Assembly: GCF_042678485.1 (NCBI RefSeq)
Contig: NZ_JBHTKR010000001.1
Span: 731,782-795,781, forward strand
From: Seohaeicola saemankumensis
GTDB taxonomy: Bacteria; Pseudomonadota; Alphaproteobacteria; Rhodobacterales; Rhodobacteraceae
Direction of reading: 5' to 3'
Length of the DNA stretch: 64,000 bases
The position numbers and the translations under genes are program-made. Shown here one piece after another: positions 44,098 through 53,129 of this stretch (the first letter of the stretch is position 1; every line of letters starts with the position of its first letter). The notes beneath the pieces were generated by a model. That model was not told the origin of the DNA, ran no database searches, and worked only from the letters and a program-made list of their open reading frames with translations.

Positions 44098-44871
44098 ATG
44101 ACTGACGCAACCCGGATCAGGGTCATGTCCTTTTCGTTCATCCTGGGGTTCTTCCTGTTGTGGGAGGTCCTGTGCATCGTGCTGAACGTGTCGGACCTGA
44201 TCCTGCCGCGCCCCTCTGAAATCGCGGTGACGCTCTGGACCCGGTTCCCGGTGCTCTGGCCGCATATCCTGCAGACACTCTACGCGACGCTGACGGGCTT
44301 TACGCTGGGGGTGATCATCGGCGTGTCGATCGGCGTGCTGATCGGCACCTCGCGGGTGGCTTATGGCGTGGCCTATCCGCTGCTGGTGGGTTTTTCGTCC
44401 ATCCCCAAGGTCGCCGTGGTGCCGATCTTCGTGCTGTGGTTCGGATCGGGCACGACACCCGCCATCCTGACGGCCATGGTGATCTGCGTCTTCCCCATCG
44501 TTGTGAACATCGCCACGGGCCTGGCCACGACGGAACCGGATCTGGAAGACGTGCTGAAAACGCTGGGCGCGTCGAAGAAAGAGATCCTGTGGAATGTCGG
44601 TCTGCCGCGCACCATGCCCTATTTCTTTGCCTCGCTGAAGGTGGCGATCACCCTGTCCTTCGTGGGTGCGGTGCTGTCGGAAACCGTCGCGTCCAACCGG
44701 GGCATCGGCAATGTGATGATGACCGCCTCATCCAACTTCCAGGTGTCACTTGTCTTTGCGGGGTTGTTCGTCCTCGCGCTGATGGGGGTCGCGCTTTACG
44801 CCTTCTTCTCTTTCCTGGAGGCCCGCGTGACCGGCTGGGCCACGCGCGGCAACGACATCGCCATCACCTGA
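44098..44871 (+). CDS. NitT/TauT-type ABC transporter, permease subunit
   Basis: The 257-aa protein has about six transmembrane helices and the EAA-type loop in EDVLKTLGASKKEILWNVGLPRTMPYFF, where it contacts the ATPase. It has the length and arrangement of SsuC/TauC-type permeases. The ribosome site AAAGGAGA precedes the start. Confidence 0.93.
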   Translation: MTDATRIRVMSFSFILGFFLLWEVLCIVLNVSDLILPRPSEIAVTLWTRFPVLWPHILQTLYATLTGFTLGVIIGVSIGVLIGTSRVAYGVAYPLLVGFSSIPKVAVVPIFVLWFGSGTTPAILTAMVICVFPIVVNIATGLATTEPDLEDVLKTLGASKKEILWNVGLPRTMPYFFASLKVAITLSFVGAVLSETVASNRGIGNVMMTASSNFQVSLVFAGLFVLALMGVALYAFFSFLEARVTGWATRGNDIAIT

Positions 44872-44936
44872 AACATACCTGTGTCACGACGTCTCCTGAA
44901 CCCTCACCTGAAACCCGCGATAGAAGGAACAACAGA

Positions 44937-45965
44937 ATGAAGAACGCTGTCTTTGGTGCCGTGCTTGCCCTTGCGGCCGGGCTGTCCCCGGCCTGGGCCG
45001 AAATGACCGATATCCGCTTTACCCTTGGCTGGAAGACCCAAGGCTCTGACGCGCCCTTTCTGCTGGCGCTGAGCAAGGGATATTTCGCCGAGGAAGGTCT
45101 GAACGTGACCATCGACCAGGGCGAAGGTTCGGCCGCGACCGTGACGCGGATCATGGGTGGCGCCTATGATGCCGGTTTCGGCGATATCAACGCGATCATC
45201 CAGAACGCGGCGCAGCGCCCCGGCGAAGCCCCGGTGATGGTCTATCAGCTGTGGAACCGCCCGCCCTTTGCCATCGTGACGCCCAAGACATCCGGCATCG
45301 AGACACCCGCCGATTTCGCGGGCCGTACGCTGGGTGGCGCACAGGGCACGCCGACCACGCGCCTGTTTCCGGTCTTCGCAGAGCTGAACGGGATCGATCT
45401 GGCCAGCGTCAAGCAGGAAAACATGGCCCCCAACCTGCAAGAGCCGATGCTGATCCGCGGTGATATCGACGGGGCCTTCGTGTTCACGATCACAAGCTGG
45501 TTCAACCTGATCGCCAACCGCCAGGACCCGGCCAAGGACTACAACTGGTTCCAGTTCGAAGAATACGGCATGGACCTTTATTCCAACGGCATGATGGTGT
45601 CGCGCGCATTGCTGACCGACAAGCCCGAGGTGGTTGCCGGCATGGTCCGCGCCGTGAACCGCGCAACGCTGGAAATCGCCAAGGACCAGGATGCCGCGAT
45701 GGAGGCGATCATGGCCTTCGACAACCTGGTGAACCCCGAACTGGAACGCGCGCGCCTGAACTTTGCCCTGACCAACCTGATGAACGCGCCCGAGGTCGAC
45801 ACCATCGGCATGGGCGATCTGGTGGACGAGCGTCTGACCCGGTCGATCGGGATCGTGGCCAAGGGTTACGGGCTTGAGCGTCTGCCCGAAGCCTCCGAGA
45901 TCTTCGACCGGTCGTTCCTGCCGCCGGTGACAGAGCGTGCCTTTGCCGTCGAGATCATGAACTGA
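44937..45965 (+). CDS. ABC transporter substrate-binding protein, NMT1/THI5-like
   Basis: The 342-aa product has a signal peptide (residues 1-21, ending AWA) and an NMT1/SsuA-like fold: LGWKTQGSDAPFLLALSKGYF, VTIDQGEGSAATVTRIMGG. Members bind pyrimidine precursors, sulfonates, taurine, or riboflavin-like molecules. The Trp/Gly pattern at the start is shared with the HMP/thiamine-precursor group, but ligand cannot be told. Spacing in the operon is 65 bp. A strong terminator follows the gene. Confidence 0.9.
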   Translation: MKNAVFGAVLALAAGLSPAWAEMTDIRFTLGWKTQGSDAPFLLALSKGYFAEEGLNVTIDQGEGSAATVTRIMGGAYDAGFGDINAIIQNAAQRPGEAPVMVYQLWNRPPFAIVTPKTSGIETPADFAGRTLGGAQGTPTTRLFPVFAELNGIDLASVKQENMAPNLQEPMLIRGDIDGAFVFTITSWFNLIANRQDPAKDYNWFQFEEYGMDLYSNGMMVSRALLTDKPEVVAGMVRAVNRATLEIAKDQDAAMEAIMAFDNLVNPELERARLNFALTNLMNAPEVDTIGMGDLVDERLTRSIGIVAKGYGLERLPEASEIFDRSFLPPVTERAFAVEIMN

Positions 45966-45982
45966 TCCAGGCTGCGATCACC

Positions 45983-46017
45983 ATGCGCCGGGCGGCTTTA
46001 TCCGTCCGGCGCATTTT
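45983..46017 (+). terminator. Rho-independent terminator after the binding-protein gene
   Basis: ATGCGCCGGGCGG and CCGTCCGGCGCAT form a 13-bp stem with one G-T wobble, loop CTTTAT, followed by TTTTCCT. It lies between the ABC genes and the amidohydrolase gene, so read-through or a separate promoter would be needed for the latter. Confidence 0.85.
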
Positions 46018-46047
46018 CCTGTCTGACCTGCATGACCAACCCCGGAT

Positions 46048-47526
46048 ATGTCGATGAACGCGCCTCGGACCCTGATCAGCGGTGGCCTTGTCCTGGTCGA
46101 CAATGCGCGTTTCGCGCCTGTGTCGTTGCTGATCCAGGACGGGCGGATCACAGAGCTTGTTGACGGTGACGACGGCCCAGAGGGCGTGCAGGTGATCGAC
46201 GCCACGGGCCGCATCATCATCCCCGGTCTGGTCAACGGGCACACCCATTCCCATGGTGCGCTGGGGCGGGGCGGGGTGCCGGATGATGCGACGCTTGAAA
46301 CCTTTCTGGCCGGTTCCCCGGCGCTGAACGGCCAGCGCAGCGCGGATGATCTGCGGCTGTCGGCGGAACTGTCCGCGGCCGAGATGATCCGCAAGGGCTG
46401 TACCGCCTGTTTCGACCTCAGCGTGGAACTGCCGGGGCCGTCCGTTGCAGGCATACATGCCGTGGCCGAGGCCTATCATGCGGCAGGCATGCGGGCGGTC
46501 GTGGCGCCGATGATCTCGGATCGCACGATCTACCAGGCGCTGCCGGGCCTGCTTGCGGCGTTTCCCCCCGATACGCGCAGTGCGCTGGCCGCGATGACCC
46601 TGCCGCCCTGGCGCGAAACCCTTGCGATCTGCAAGGCGGCCTTTGACGCGTGGCCGGTGCCCATGGACCGGGTCAGGCCGGGCATCGGCCCGGCCATTCC
46701 GCTGCATTGCTCGGATGATTTCCTGACAGCCTGCGCGCAACTGGCCGAGGCGTCGGATCTGCGGCTGCAAACCCATCTGGCGGAAACCCGGATGCAGCAG
46801 GTGGCCGCGATGCAACGCTATGGCACCACGCTGACGGCGCATCTGGACAGTCTGGGCGTGCTGTCCGCGCGCTTCAGCGGGGCGCATGGTGTCTGGCTGT
46901 CGGCGGATGAGGCCGCATGTCTGGCCGGGCAGGGGGCCGGGATCGTGCATAACCCGCTGAGCAACCTGCGCCTGGGGTCCGGGACCGCGCCCCTGCGGGC
47001 GCTGGCCGATGCGGGGGTCACCTTGGGCGTGGGGACCGATGCCTCCAACACGTCGGACGGGCAGAACATGTTCGAGGCGCTGCGCCTGGCCTGCACCCTC
47101 AGCCGCGCCAAGGCCGATGACCCCGGCACATGGATCACCGCGCTTGAGGCGTTCCGCATGGCGACCGAAGGCAGCGCGCGCATCCTCGGGCTGACCCGCG
47201 TCGGTCGCATCGCACCAGGCTGGGCGGCGGATCTGTTGTTTCTGGACCGCGACTATTGCCACTATGTCCCGCTGCGCGATGTGCTGACGCAGGTCGTCTT
47301 TGCCGAAAACGGCGCCGCCCTGCGCGAGGTGATGATCGCGGGCCGCATGGTGTTTTCGGACAATCGCGTGCTGACGCTGGACGAAGCCGCGCTGGCGTCC
47401 CGCGCCCGCGCCGCCGCCGCATGGCTTGATGCCGCGAACACCGAGACCCGCGTGATGGCCGAGGCCGCCGCCACCATCGTGCGCAGTTTTTGTCACGCGG
47501 CCTGCACATCCGCATCCCGTTCCTGA
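46048..47526 (+). CDS. Amidohydrolase-superfamily deaminase/hydrolase
   Basis: The 492-aa enzyme has metal-binding HTHSH (His65 and His67), HLAET, GAHGVWLS and the Asp in GVGTDASNTSD, the AtzA/TrzN/SsnA/guanine-deaminase layout. It should hydrolyse or deaminate a nitrogen heterocycle or amide. It follows an importer and precedes an NTF2-like protein and a PuuE-like deacetylase. I read these as one breakdown route; the actual substrate is unknown. An alternative start is six bases downstream. Confidence 0.85.
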   Translation: MSMNAPRTLISGGLVLVDNARFAPVSLLIQDGRITELVDGDDGPEGVQVIDATGRIIIPGLVNGHTHSHGALGRGGVPDDATLETFLAGSPALNGQRSADDLRLSAELSAAEMIRKGCTACFDLSVELPGPSVAGIHAVAEAYHAAGMRAVVAPMISDRTIYQALPGLLAAFPPDTRSALAAMTLPPWRETLAICKAAFDAWPVPMDRVRPGIGPAIPLHCSDDFLTACAQLAEASDLRLQTHLAETRMQQVAAMQRYGTTLTAHLDSLGVLSARFSGAHGVWLSADEAACLAGQGAGIVHNPLSNLRLGSGTAPLRALADAGVTLGVGTDASNTSDGQNMFEALRLACTLSRAKADDPGTWITALEAFRMATEGSARILGLTRVGRIAPGWAADLLFLDRDYCHYVPLRDVLTQVVFAENGAALREVMIAGRMVFSDNRVLTLDEAALASRARAAAAWLDAANTETRVMAEAAATIVRSFCHAACTSASRS

Positions 47527-47538
47527 AGGAGGACCACC

Positions 47539-47964
47539 ATGGACCAGAGAACCGATCCGCTCACCGCCGCCAAAGCCATTGTCGAGGCCTATCTCGAACG
47601 CTCGATGGTGCCCGATCCCGAAGGCGCATCCGCCTATCTGGCCCCCGATTTCGAACTGGTCTTTACCGGCGCGCGCCGCTTTGCCGGCCCGGCCGAAAGT
47701 GCGGCCTTCAACGCGAAACGCTATGCCTGGGTCAAGAAGCGCTTTCTGCGCACAGATGCCGCGCTGGACCCTGAAACCGGGGATGTGCATGTCTACAACA
47801 CCGGCTATCTTTACGGCGAATGGCATGACGGCACCGCCTTCGAGACGAACCGCTACATGGACAAGTTCATCGTGCGCGACGGCAAGCTGATCCGCACCGA
47901 CGTCTGGAATGACAGCGCCGAAATCCTGCTGGCAAAGGCGGGTCTGGCCGAGGCGGAGCTTTAA
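47539..47964 (+). CDS. NTF2-like (SnoaL) protein
   Basis: The 141-aa product has the cone-shaped NTF2-like pattern, with AYLERSMVPDPEGASAYL, FTGARRFAGPAESAAF and MDKFIVRDGKLIRTDVWND. Such proteins are isomerases, dehydratases or binding partners. It follows an AAGGAGG ribosome site and ends five bases before the deacetylase start, suggesting a tightly linked function in the same breakdown route. Confidence 0.82.
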   Translation: MDQRTDPLTAAKAIVEAYLERSMVPDPEGASAYLAPDFELVFTGARRFAGPAESAAFNAKRYAWVKKRFLRTDAALDPETGDVHVYNTGYLYGEWHDGTAFETNRYMDKFIVRDGKLIRTDVWNDSAEILLAKAGLAEAEL

Positions 47965-47968
47965 GCAC

Positions 47969-48853
47969 ATGCTGAAGGATCATGGCCGTTACGACTATGT
48001 CCCGATCACGCGGCGCGCCGATTACACCTGGCCGGGTGGCGCGCGGCTGGCTGTCTATATCGGGCTGAACCTGGAACATTTCGCCTTTGGCGAGGGGCTG
48101 GGGGCAGAGCTTGCGCCGGGCGGGCCGCAGCCTGATGTGCTGAATTACGCATGGCGCGATTACGGCAACCGTGTCGGCGCCTGGCGGATGCGCGACATGT
48201 TCGATGCGCTGGATATGCCCGTCAGCGTTCTGGCGAATGCGGCGATGTATGATTACGCGCCCGAACTGATGGCGGCCTTCCGCGCGCGCGGTGACGAGGT
48301 GGCGGGGCATGGGCGCACCAATTCCGAACGCCAAAGCATTCTGGACGAGACCGCCGAGGCCGCGCTGATCGCCGAGGCGACGGATGCGATCACCCGCGCT
48401 GAAGGGGTCGCGCCGCAAGGCTGGCTTTCGCCCTGGATCGCGGAAAGCCGGGTGACCCCCGATCTTCTGGCCGAGGCGGGGTATGGCTATACGCTGAACT
48501 GGTGCATGGACGATCAACCCGTCTGGATGCGTACGCGGACCGGCCGCATCCTGTCGATCCCCTATCCGCAAGAGGTGAACGACATCCCCTCGATCGTGGC
48601 GCGCAAGGATGGGGCCGGGTATTTCGCGGACATGATCATCGACAATTTCGACGAGATGCTTGAACAGTCCCGCAGCCAGCCGCTGGTCATGGGGATCGCC
48701 CTGCATCCCTACCTGGTGGGCCAACCCTACCGCTTGCGTCACCTGCGGCGCGCGCTGGCGCATATCACTGCGCGGCGCGACGACATATGGCTGACCGCGG
48801 CGGGCAAGATCCACACCTATTGCCGGGACCAGATCGCGGATCTGATCCCCTGA
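47969..48853 (+). CDS. PuuE-like polysaccharide deacetylase-family protein
   Basis: The 294-aa product resembles PuuE-type NodB-homology proteins: VAVYIGLNLEHFAFGEG, GHGRTNSERQSILDE, GWLSPWIAES and GIALHPYLVGQPYR. Members act on allantoin or cyclic amides or are uncharacterised. Some normal NodB metal ligands (Asp-Asp near the start) are not clear, as in PuuE. Its position behind the amidohydrolase supports a role in cyclic amide breakdown. Confidence 0.82.
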   Translation: MLKDHGRYDYVPITRRADYTWPGGARLAVYIGLNLEHFAFGEGLGAELAPGGPQPDVLNYAWRDYGNRVGAWRMRDMFDALDMPVSVLANAAMYDYAPELMAAFRARGDEVAGHGRTNSERQSILDETAEAALIAEATDAITRAEGVAPQGWLSPWIAESRVTPDLLAEAGYGYTLNWCMDDQPVWMRTRTGRILSIPYPQEVNDIPSIVARKDGAGYFADMIIDNFDEMLEQSRSQPLVMGIALHPYLVGQPYRLRHLRRALAHITARRDDIWLTAAGKIHTYCRDQIADLIP

Positions 48854-49031
48854 CAGGGTGGAAGGCCAGGGCACATAGGGCCGGGGCGCAGGCATCTGCG
48901 CCTTGGCACAATTCCGTTGCAGGCGTCCGGATTTCGCCCTATGATGGTATTCTCTATCCTGGGGATGCAGTCCGGATCATGCACATGGCGATGACGCAAT
49001 CATATCGAGGACGAGGACGGGGCTAACGTCA

Positions 49032-49106
49032 GCTTCCGTGGCTCAGTGGACAGAGCATCCGGTTTCTACCCGGGTATCGCAGGTTCGAAAACTGCCGGAA
49101 GCACCA
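49032..49106 (+). tRNA. tRNA-Arg (TCT) with a T-arm mismatch
   Basis: Acceptor GCTTCCG/CGGAAGC, D stem GCTC/GAGC, anticodon stem TCCGG/CCGGG with loop TTTCTAC (anticodon TCT), a short four-base variable loop, discriminator A and CCA. The T arm GCAGG-TTCGAAA-ACTGC has A61 in place of the normally invariant C61, so the 53-61 pair is lost. Function is uncertain. Confidence 0.8.
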
Positions 49107-49109
49107 TGG

Positions 49110-49185
49110 GCGGCGATAGCTCAGGTGGTAGAGCATCGGTTTTCCAGTCCGAAGGTCGCCGGTTCGAACCCGGTTCGCCGCTCCA
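49110..49185 (+). tRNA. tRNA-Gly (TCC)
   Basis: Acceptor GCGGCGA/TCGCCGC, D stem GCTC/GAGC, anticodon loop TTTCCAG (anticodon TCC), T stem GCCGG/CCGGT with TTCGAAC, discriminator T and CCA. The closing anticodon-stem pair is T-T. Only three bases separate it from tRNA-Arg, so they are probably co-transcribed. Confidence 0.92.
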
Positions 49186-49346
49186 ACATTCCCGCATGAC
49201 ATCACGACACTTGCGCGCAGGGCCGGTTTTTCTCCTGAACCCGGATCGTCACACGCCCTGACGGGCAGGCGTGTTCCAACCGAATGGGCCGGGCGACCGG
49301 CAGGCAGATCGCGCGGCCGGTCCTTTCGTAAAATGCCCTTTCGCGG

Positions 49347-49742
49347 CTACTCCTGGATGGATTCCAGATAGTAGACAAGCGACAGGATGCGTCCACGCGC
49401 CACCATATCCGGCGTCTCTCCGCGCTGACTGGTTGCCGAGGCCGTATACCGCTCGCCCCAGACCGGCATTTCATTTCCATGCGCGGGCCGCAAGTCGCGC
49501 CCGTCGATCATGAAAAGCGTGCTTTCCAGTGGAAACGTCCCACCATTGCGCGCCGCAAGACCCGTCAGGTCCGGGGTGGCGATCTTCAGAAGACCGGCCA
49601 ATGGCCCATCACCTTTCGCCGTTTCGCCATGGCATCCCGCGCAGGCGATCATGTACTCGTTCTGGCCGGCGTCATCCGCTGCGACGGAATGCACCCCCAC
49701 CATGCTGGCAAGAACAGCCGCGATATGAACAGTCGTTTTCAT
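49347..49742 (-). CDS. Monoheme cytochrome c
   Basis: The 131-aa product has a signal peptide (residues 1-21, ending VAA) and one heme site, CAGCH at residues 34-38. A Met ligand is likely in HGNEMPVWGERY. It is a small class I cytochrome for periplasmic electron transfer. The start follows a GGAGG ribosome site and lies 78 bp after an FnrL-type box. No partner oxidase is adjacent. Confidence 0.88.
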   Translation of the reverse strand: MKTTVHIAAVLASMVGVHSVAADDAGQNEYMIACAGCHGETAKGDGPLAGLLKIATPDLTGLAARNGGTFPLESTLFMIDGRDLRPAHGNEMPVWGERYTASATSQRGETPDMVARGRILSLVYYLESIQE

Positions 49743-50018
49743 TGCAATACCCTCCACCCTTGGAAGCCGGTGTCGTCTGGCTTCTGCGACAAGGCTAACG
49801 CCGCCGATTTGCGCACACATTGACTTGCATCAAGCAGCCCTGTCCGGAATGGCCCAATACCGGGGCCAAAGTGGATTTGCCTTGCTCGGCAGGGGGCAAC
49901 CTGGTTGGTGACCGCGCGTTCATCTCCCGTGTGCCGCTGCAATGGCCGCCCTGCCGGATCACGCCGGGGCAGAACAGGATGGATGCCGTCACAGCAGAAC
50001 GCAAACCGCAATACCCGG
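49743..50018. other. Intergenic region upstream of the cytochrome c gene
   Basis: 276 bp between the cytochrome c start and the 3' end of the lipoprotein gene. Apart from the FnrL-type box I see no gene here. Confidence 0.5.
49820..49833 (-). promoter_or_regulatory. FnrL-type box upstream of cytochrome c
   Basis: TTGACTTGCATCAA fits the FnrL/FNR consensus TTGAY-N4-RTCAA exactly. It is centred about 84 bp upstream of the cytochrome c start, a sensible distance for an activator site, so the gene is probably oxygen-regulated. Confidence 0.75.
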
Positions 50019-50570
50019 TCAGGAAACCGCCCCGATCCGACCGCCGGAAGACGCAGCCCCAAGCGATTGCAGAAGCAGCCCGATGTTTGCCCGCGCCGCG
50101 CCTTCATTGGCCTTTTGCAGCCTTTCAATTGCGACAAAGGCTTCGGAAAATTTCGCCGTGTATTCCGACTTGATCGTCTTGTCGAAACGGATCTGACCAG
50201 CGCGATCAATGAGGTTGTAGCGAACCGTCATCACAACCTTCAGGTCTATGCCGACAAGCGGTTGTTCCACGGTCAAGATATCGGCCCTGAGCGTATAGCG
50301 GCCCGTCTCCGAGAAGATCCCGGCCTGACGAAGAGACATTTCCAAGGCTGCCTGAAAATCCTCTTTCGAAATCTCCGATGTCCACATCGGATTTGTTTCC
50401 TCACCCCCAAAGCCGATCACATCGCGTACAGAGCGCTGATATTTGCTGGAGCCGGATACGGGTGCAATTGCCCCTGGCACCATTTCGGTTTGTTGCGCCG
50501 GCTGTGCACAACCGGCCAAGACAATCACAAACCCCATTCCTACAGCTTTGCCCCATGCGGTAATCGCCAT
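50019..50570 (-). CDS. Uncharacterised lipoprotein
   Basis: The 183-aa product starts MAITAWGKAVGMGFVIVLAGC, a lipoprotein signal with lipobox LAGC at Cys21. The mature part is alpha-beta with SEISKEDFQAALEMSLRQAG, YTLRADILTVEQPLVGIDLKV and IKSEYTAKFSEAF. It reads like an LPS-assembly or curli-like small lipoprotein but no family was recognised. GGGAG sits eight bases before the ATG; an in-frame ATG 30 bases upstream is possible. Confidence 0.7.
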   Translation of the reverse strand: MAITAWGKAVGMGFVIVLAGCAQPAQQTEMVPGAIAPVSGSSKYQRSVRDVIGFGGEETNPMWTSEISKEDFQAALEMSLRQAGIFSETGRYTLRADILTVEQPLVGIDLKVVMTVRYNLIDRAGQIRFDKTIKSEYTAKFSEAFVAIERLQKANEGAARANIGLLLQSLGAASSGGRIGAVS

Positions 50571-50998
50571 GTGCCCAACTCCCTTAGATATGCATTTCAT
50601 CCTGACGCCGCGCTCAGGCAGCGCCGCTTCGAAGTCGGCCGCAGTGCGCGCAAAATATCTTTGACATGGATCATTTCGGGCCTTTGCAGCCCATCCTGTC
50701 TTGTCAGGGATGACCGTCAGCCTTGCCGCACGACTGCCCTGGCCGGGCGGGGGGGCGCAACCGCGTTGCTCGCCCCTTTGGCCCCACATTCCGCGCAACA
50801 CGCTCACCCTTGCCCTGGGCGGACGTTCATCGAGCGCGCGGCGAACGACGGGGCCAAGGCCATCTTGTTGAATGCTGCGTCACGCTGGAATCTCTGCTAA
50901 ACTATTGACGATAAACTCTTGGGGAACTTGAAACGCATCTGTTTCCCTCACAGGACATGCCTCGATTTCCAAAGTCCAAATCAAAGAAGGGTCGACAC
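50571..50998. other. Gene-free gap of 428 bp
   Basis: I see no credible gene. Frames here are short, with biased composition, and no ribosome site precedes any of them. Confidence 0.5.
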
Positions 50999-51427
50999 AT
51001 GGAACATCATGCGCGGTGTTATTGCGGGCAGATTTCACTTGTCGCCGAGGGTGATCCGGTCATTCAGTGTTTTTGTCATTGCACCAGTTGCCGCAGGTGG
51101 TCTGGACAGCCTGTGACCGCCTGCATCTTGTGGCCAGAAGACCGGGTTCGCTTTGTAAAAGGCAAAGAGAAACTTCATCGTTTTTCCATCACGGATCATC
51201 CGGAGGGAGGGAAGTTCAGCTGTGCCGTGTGTGGCGGCGCGGTCTGCACGTTTATACCTGGTGCCAGATTGTTCGACATTTTCGCAGGTGTCCTGACGGC
51301 CTTTGACTTTCAGCCGACGATCCACATCAACTATGCTGAACGCGTTATGGCGCTGTCTGACGGTTTGCCGAAATACCGCGACATGCCTGAAAGGTCGGGA
51401 GGGAGCGGAGCGCTGATTGCCGAGTGA
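50999..51427 (+). CDS. GFA-family (glutathione-dependent formaldehyde-activating-like) protein
   Basis: The 142-aa product has the zinc-binding cysteine sets CYCGQ, CFCHCTSCRRWSG and CAVCGG of the GFA/CENP-V fold. Although named after formaldehyde, most members have no proven activity. The start MEHHARCYCGQ follows GAAGGG; the upstream ATG 42 bases away is less likely. Confidence 0.85.
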   Translation: MEHHARCYCGQISLVAEGDPVIQCFCHCTSCRRWSGQPVTACILWPEDRVRFVKGKEKLHRFSITDHPEGGKFSCAVCGGAVCTFIPGARLFDIFAGVLTAFDFQPTIHINYAERVMALSDGLPKYRDMPERSGGSGALIAE

Positions 51428-51536
51428 TTTTCTTGGCGAAGAGAAACAGCACGGTTCTTGCGGGCCCTGCGACGACAGCCGCCGGGATCAGGCAAAGACC
51501 GCCCCAGTGCATGTGCGGCCGCGGATGGAAGAAAGC

Positions 51537-51908
51537 ATGATGTCGTTTGAAAGCCTGTTGTACGGCGGAACGTTCACACTGCTGCCCGTGGTGCTTCTGG
51601 CGTCGCGCTTTTTTTGGCGAAGGCCGCCATGGTGGGTGATCATCCTCTTGATCATCATCCTGGGCTGGGCGACTTACTTTCTCGGCGTCGTCAAGCATGC
51701 CGAAGAGCTGTACGAGCTGGTAGAGAGCACGGAAAATCCAAGCCAGGAACTCTTGGAAGAAGCATATTTGGACAGTGGCCCGCTTGTCTTTGCGGCATTC
51801 ATGGGGTGGGTGGTCGCTTTGGCTTATGCAGTGCCATGGTATATCCTGTTCCTGATGGCAACGTGGATCCGAAGCGTGATCCGACGGCAGCGTCGGGGTG
51901 AACGCTGA
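51537..51908 (+). CDS. Small membrane protein of unknown function
   Basis: The 123-aa product has three hydrophobic stretches: GGTFTLLPVVLLASRFFW, WWVIILLIIILGWATYFLGVV and PLVFAAFMGWVVALAYAVPWY. A charged segment (KHAEELYELVESTENPSQEL) links them. No known domain is seen. It starts after GGAAGAAAGC; two adjacent ATG codons could serve. Confidence 0.65.
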   Translation: MMSFESLLYGGTFTLLPVVLLASRFFWRRPPWWVIILLIIILGWATYFLGVVKHAEELYELVESTENPSQELLEEAYLDSGPLVFAAFMGWVVALAYAVPWYILFLMATWIRSVIRRQRRGER

Positions 51909-52318
51909 GGCACAGCAGCAATCGCGCATCCAGCATTTCAGGTGTCTGAGGCCACGACCGTTCTGCCCCGTACATCCGCATTTCAGGCAAAGCGCAACGC
52001 ATGACCGCGTCTTGCGCTGCATCTCGGGCAGCGCATGCAAGATACCTGCAACATGTCGAGGTCAGTTGAAGTGCCCGCCCCTGAAGTGGGGGTACGCCAA
52101 CTTGGGCTGTAGCTGGCCGTTCTTCCAGGCTGGTCGCTCGGCCGTGTCGAACTCCGAGGCTGACACTGACCGATCCGCAGCCAACGGCGCGAAGGTCCGC
52201 ATAGTAGACCTTGGTCCGAACCACAGCAAATATCTGCTTCCCGGTCTACATCTGACCAGGAAGGAAGGACGCCACGAAGCACCCTGAGTGGGTTTCTTTT
52301 GAGGCCGGCGCTTTTGAA
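51909..52318. other. Gene-free gap of 410 bp
   Basis: A forward frame with Ser/Asn-rich residues runs through part of this stretch but has no ribosome site and no resemblance to a known family. A GCGAAGGTCCGC segment at 52188-52199 resembles the interspersed repeat. Confidence 0.4.
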
Positions 52319-52864
52319 TTACGCAGCACTTTTCCATTTTTGCGGGGTAAAGTTCACGATACCATCACCGACGCTGACCATCACATCGCCGTCCTGAATA
52401 TTGATCTGGAGCTTCATGGCGCGGCTTGCCAGTTTTGCCAGGTCGCTCGTGGCTTTATCGGAAAGATTTGTCACCTCAAGATTTTCAAAACGGGTGGTGC
52501 TGTTTTTGATCTTGTCCCACCAAACCTCTGCCGTCCTGCCTCCGTAAGGATAGACAATCACCTTCTTGGCTCTGGCACAGGATTGACGCATCACCTTTTC
52601 GCTGGGAAGCCCGAGCGCCACCCACACATCAAGCTCGCCGCTCAGACTTTTCTGCCATATGTCTGGCTCGTCATCCGTTGAAAGGCCCTTCGTCATTTCC
52701 AAATGCTCATGGGCATTCAGCGCAAAAGCGACAATACGCACCATCAACCTTTCATCCGTCTCCGAGGGATGCTTGGCAATGGTCAGCTTATGCGTCTCAT
52801 AATAGTGTCGATCCATGTCAGAGACTGATAGTTCGACCTTATAGATAGTGGCATTTTGCGCCAT
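52319..52864 (-). CDS. YaeQ family protein
   Basis: The 181-aa product has MAQNATIYKVELSVSDMDRHYY, AKHPSETDERLMVRIVAFAL and PDIWQKSLSGELDVWVALGLPSEK, diagnostic of YaeQ, whose fold resembles PD-(D/E)xK nucleases. Enzyme activity has not been shown to my knowledge. The start was set by the conserved N-terminus; an upstream ATG would add four residues. Confidence 0.93.
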   Translation of the reverse strand: MAQNATIYKVELSVSDMDRHYYETHKLTIAKHPSETDERLMVRIVAFALNAHEHLEMTKGLSTDDEPDIWQKSLSGELDVWVALGLPSEKVMRQSCARAKKVIVYPYGGRTAEVWWDKIKNSTTRFENLEVTNLSDKATSDLAKLASRAMKLQINIQDGDVMVSVGDGIVNFTPQKWKSAA

Positions 52865-53129
52865 GACCTGTTCCAAATAAATTCAAGGATTGGGATGCCT
52901 ACTGCGTCTGATGACCTTGTGAAAGCAGATAAGGCTGTCACGGATATCAAGGGTCAAACCGGTGTTGCCATGTTGTGCAGCCCCATGGTGCAGAATGGTT
53001 GCTACGCAGAAATACGCACCCGCATGGCTGCGCCTGTGGTAGGGCAATCCAAGCCGGGCATGGCGCCTGTTGTTCTGAACAACGCGGTGCTCATGATCCC
53101 GGCAAGACCGTTCAATTTGGGCTGGAACA

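Noticed and set aside
45955..47970. A 671-residue minus-strand frame opposite the amidohydrolase and NTF2 genes
   Set aside because: Low-complexity shadow sequence; both plus-strand genes have strong motifs.
50723..50908. Short plus-strand frame in the gap before the GFA gene
   Set aside because: No ribosome site, biased composition and no resemblance to any family.
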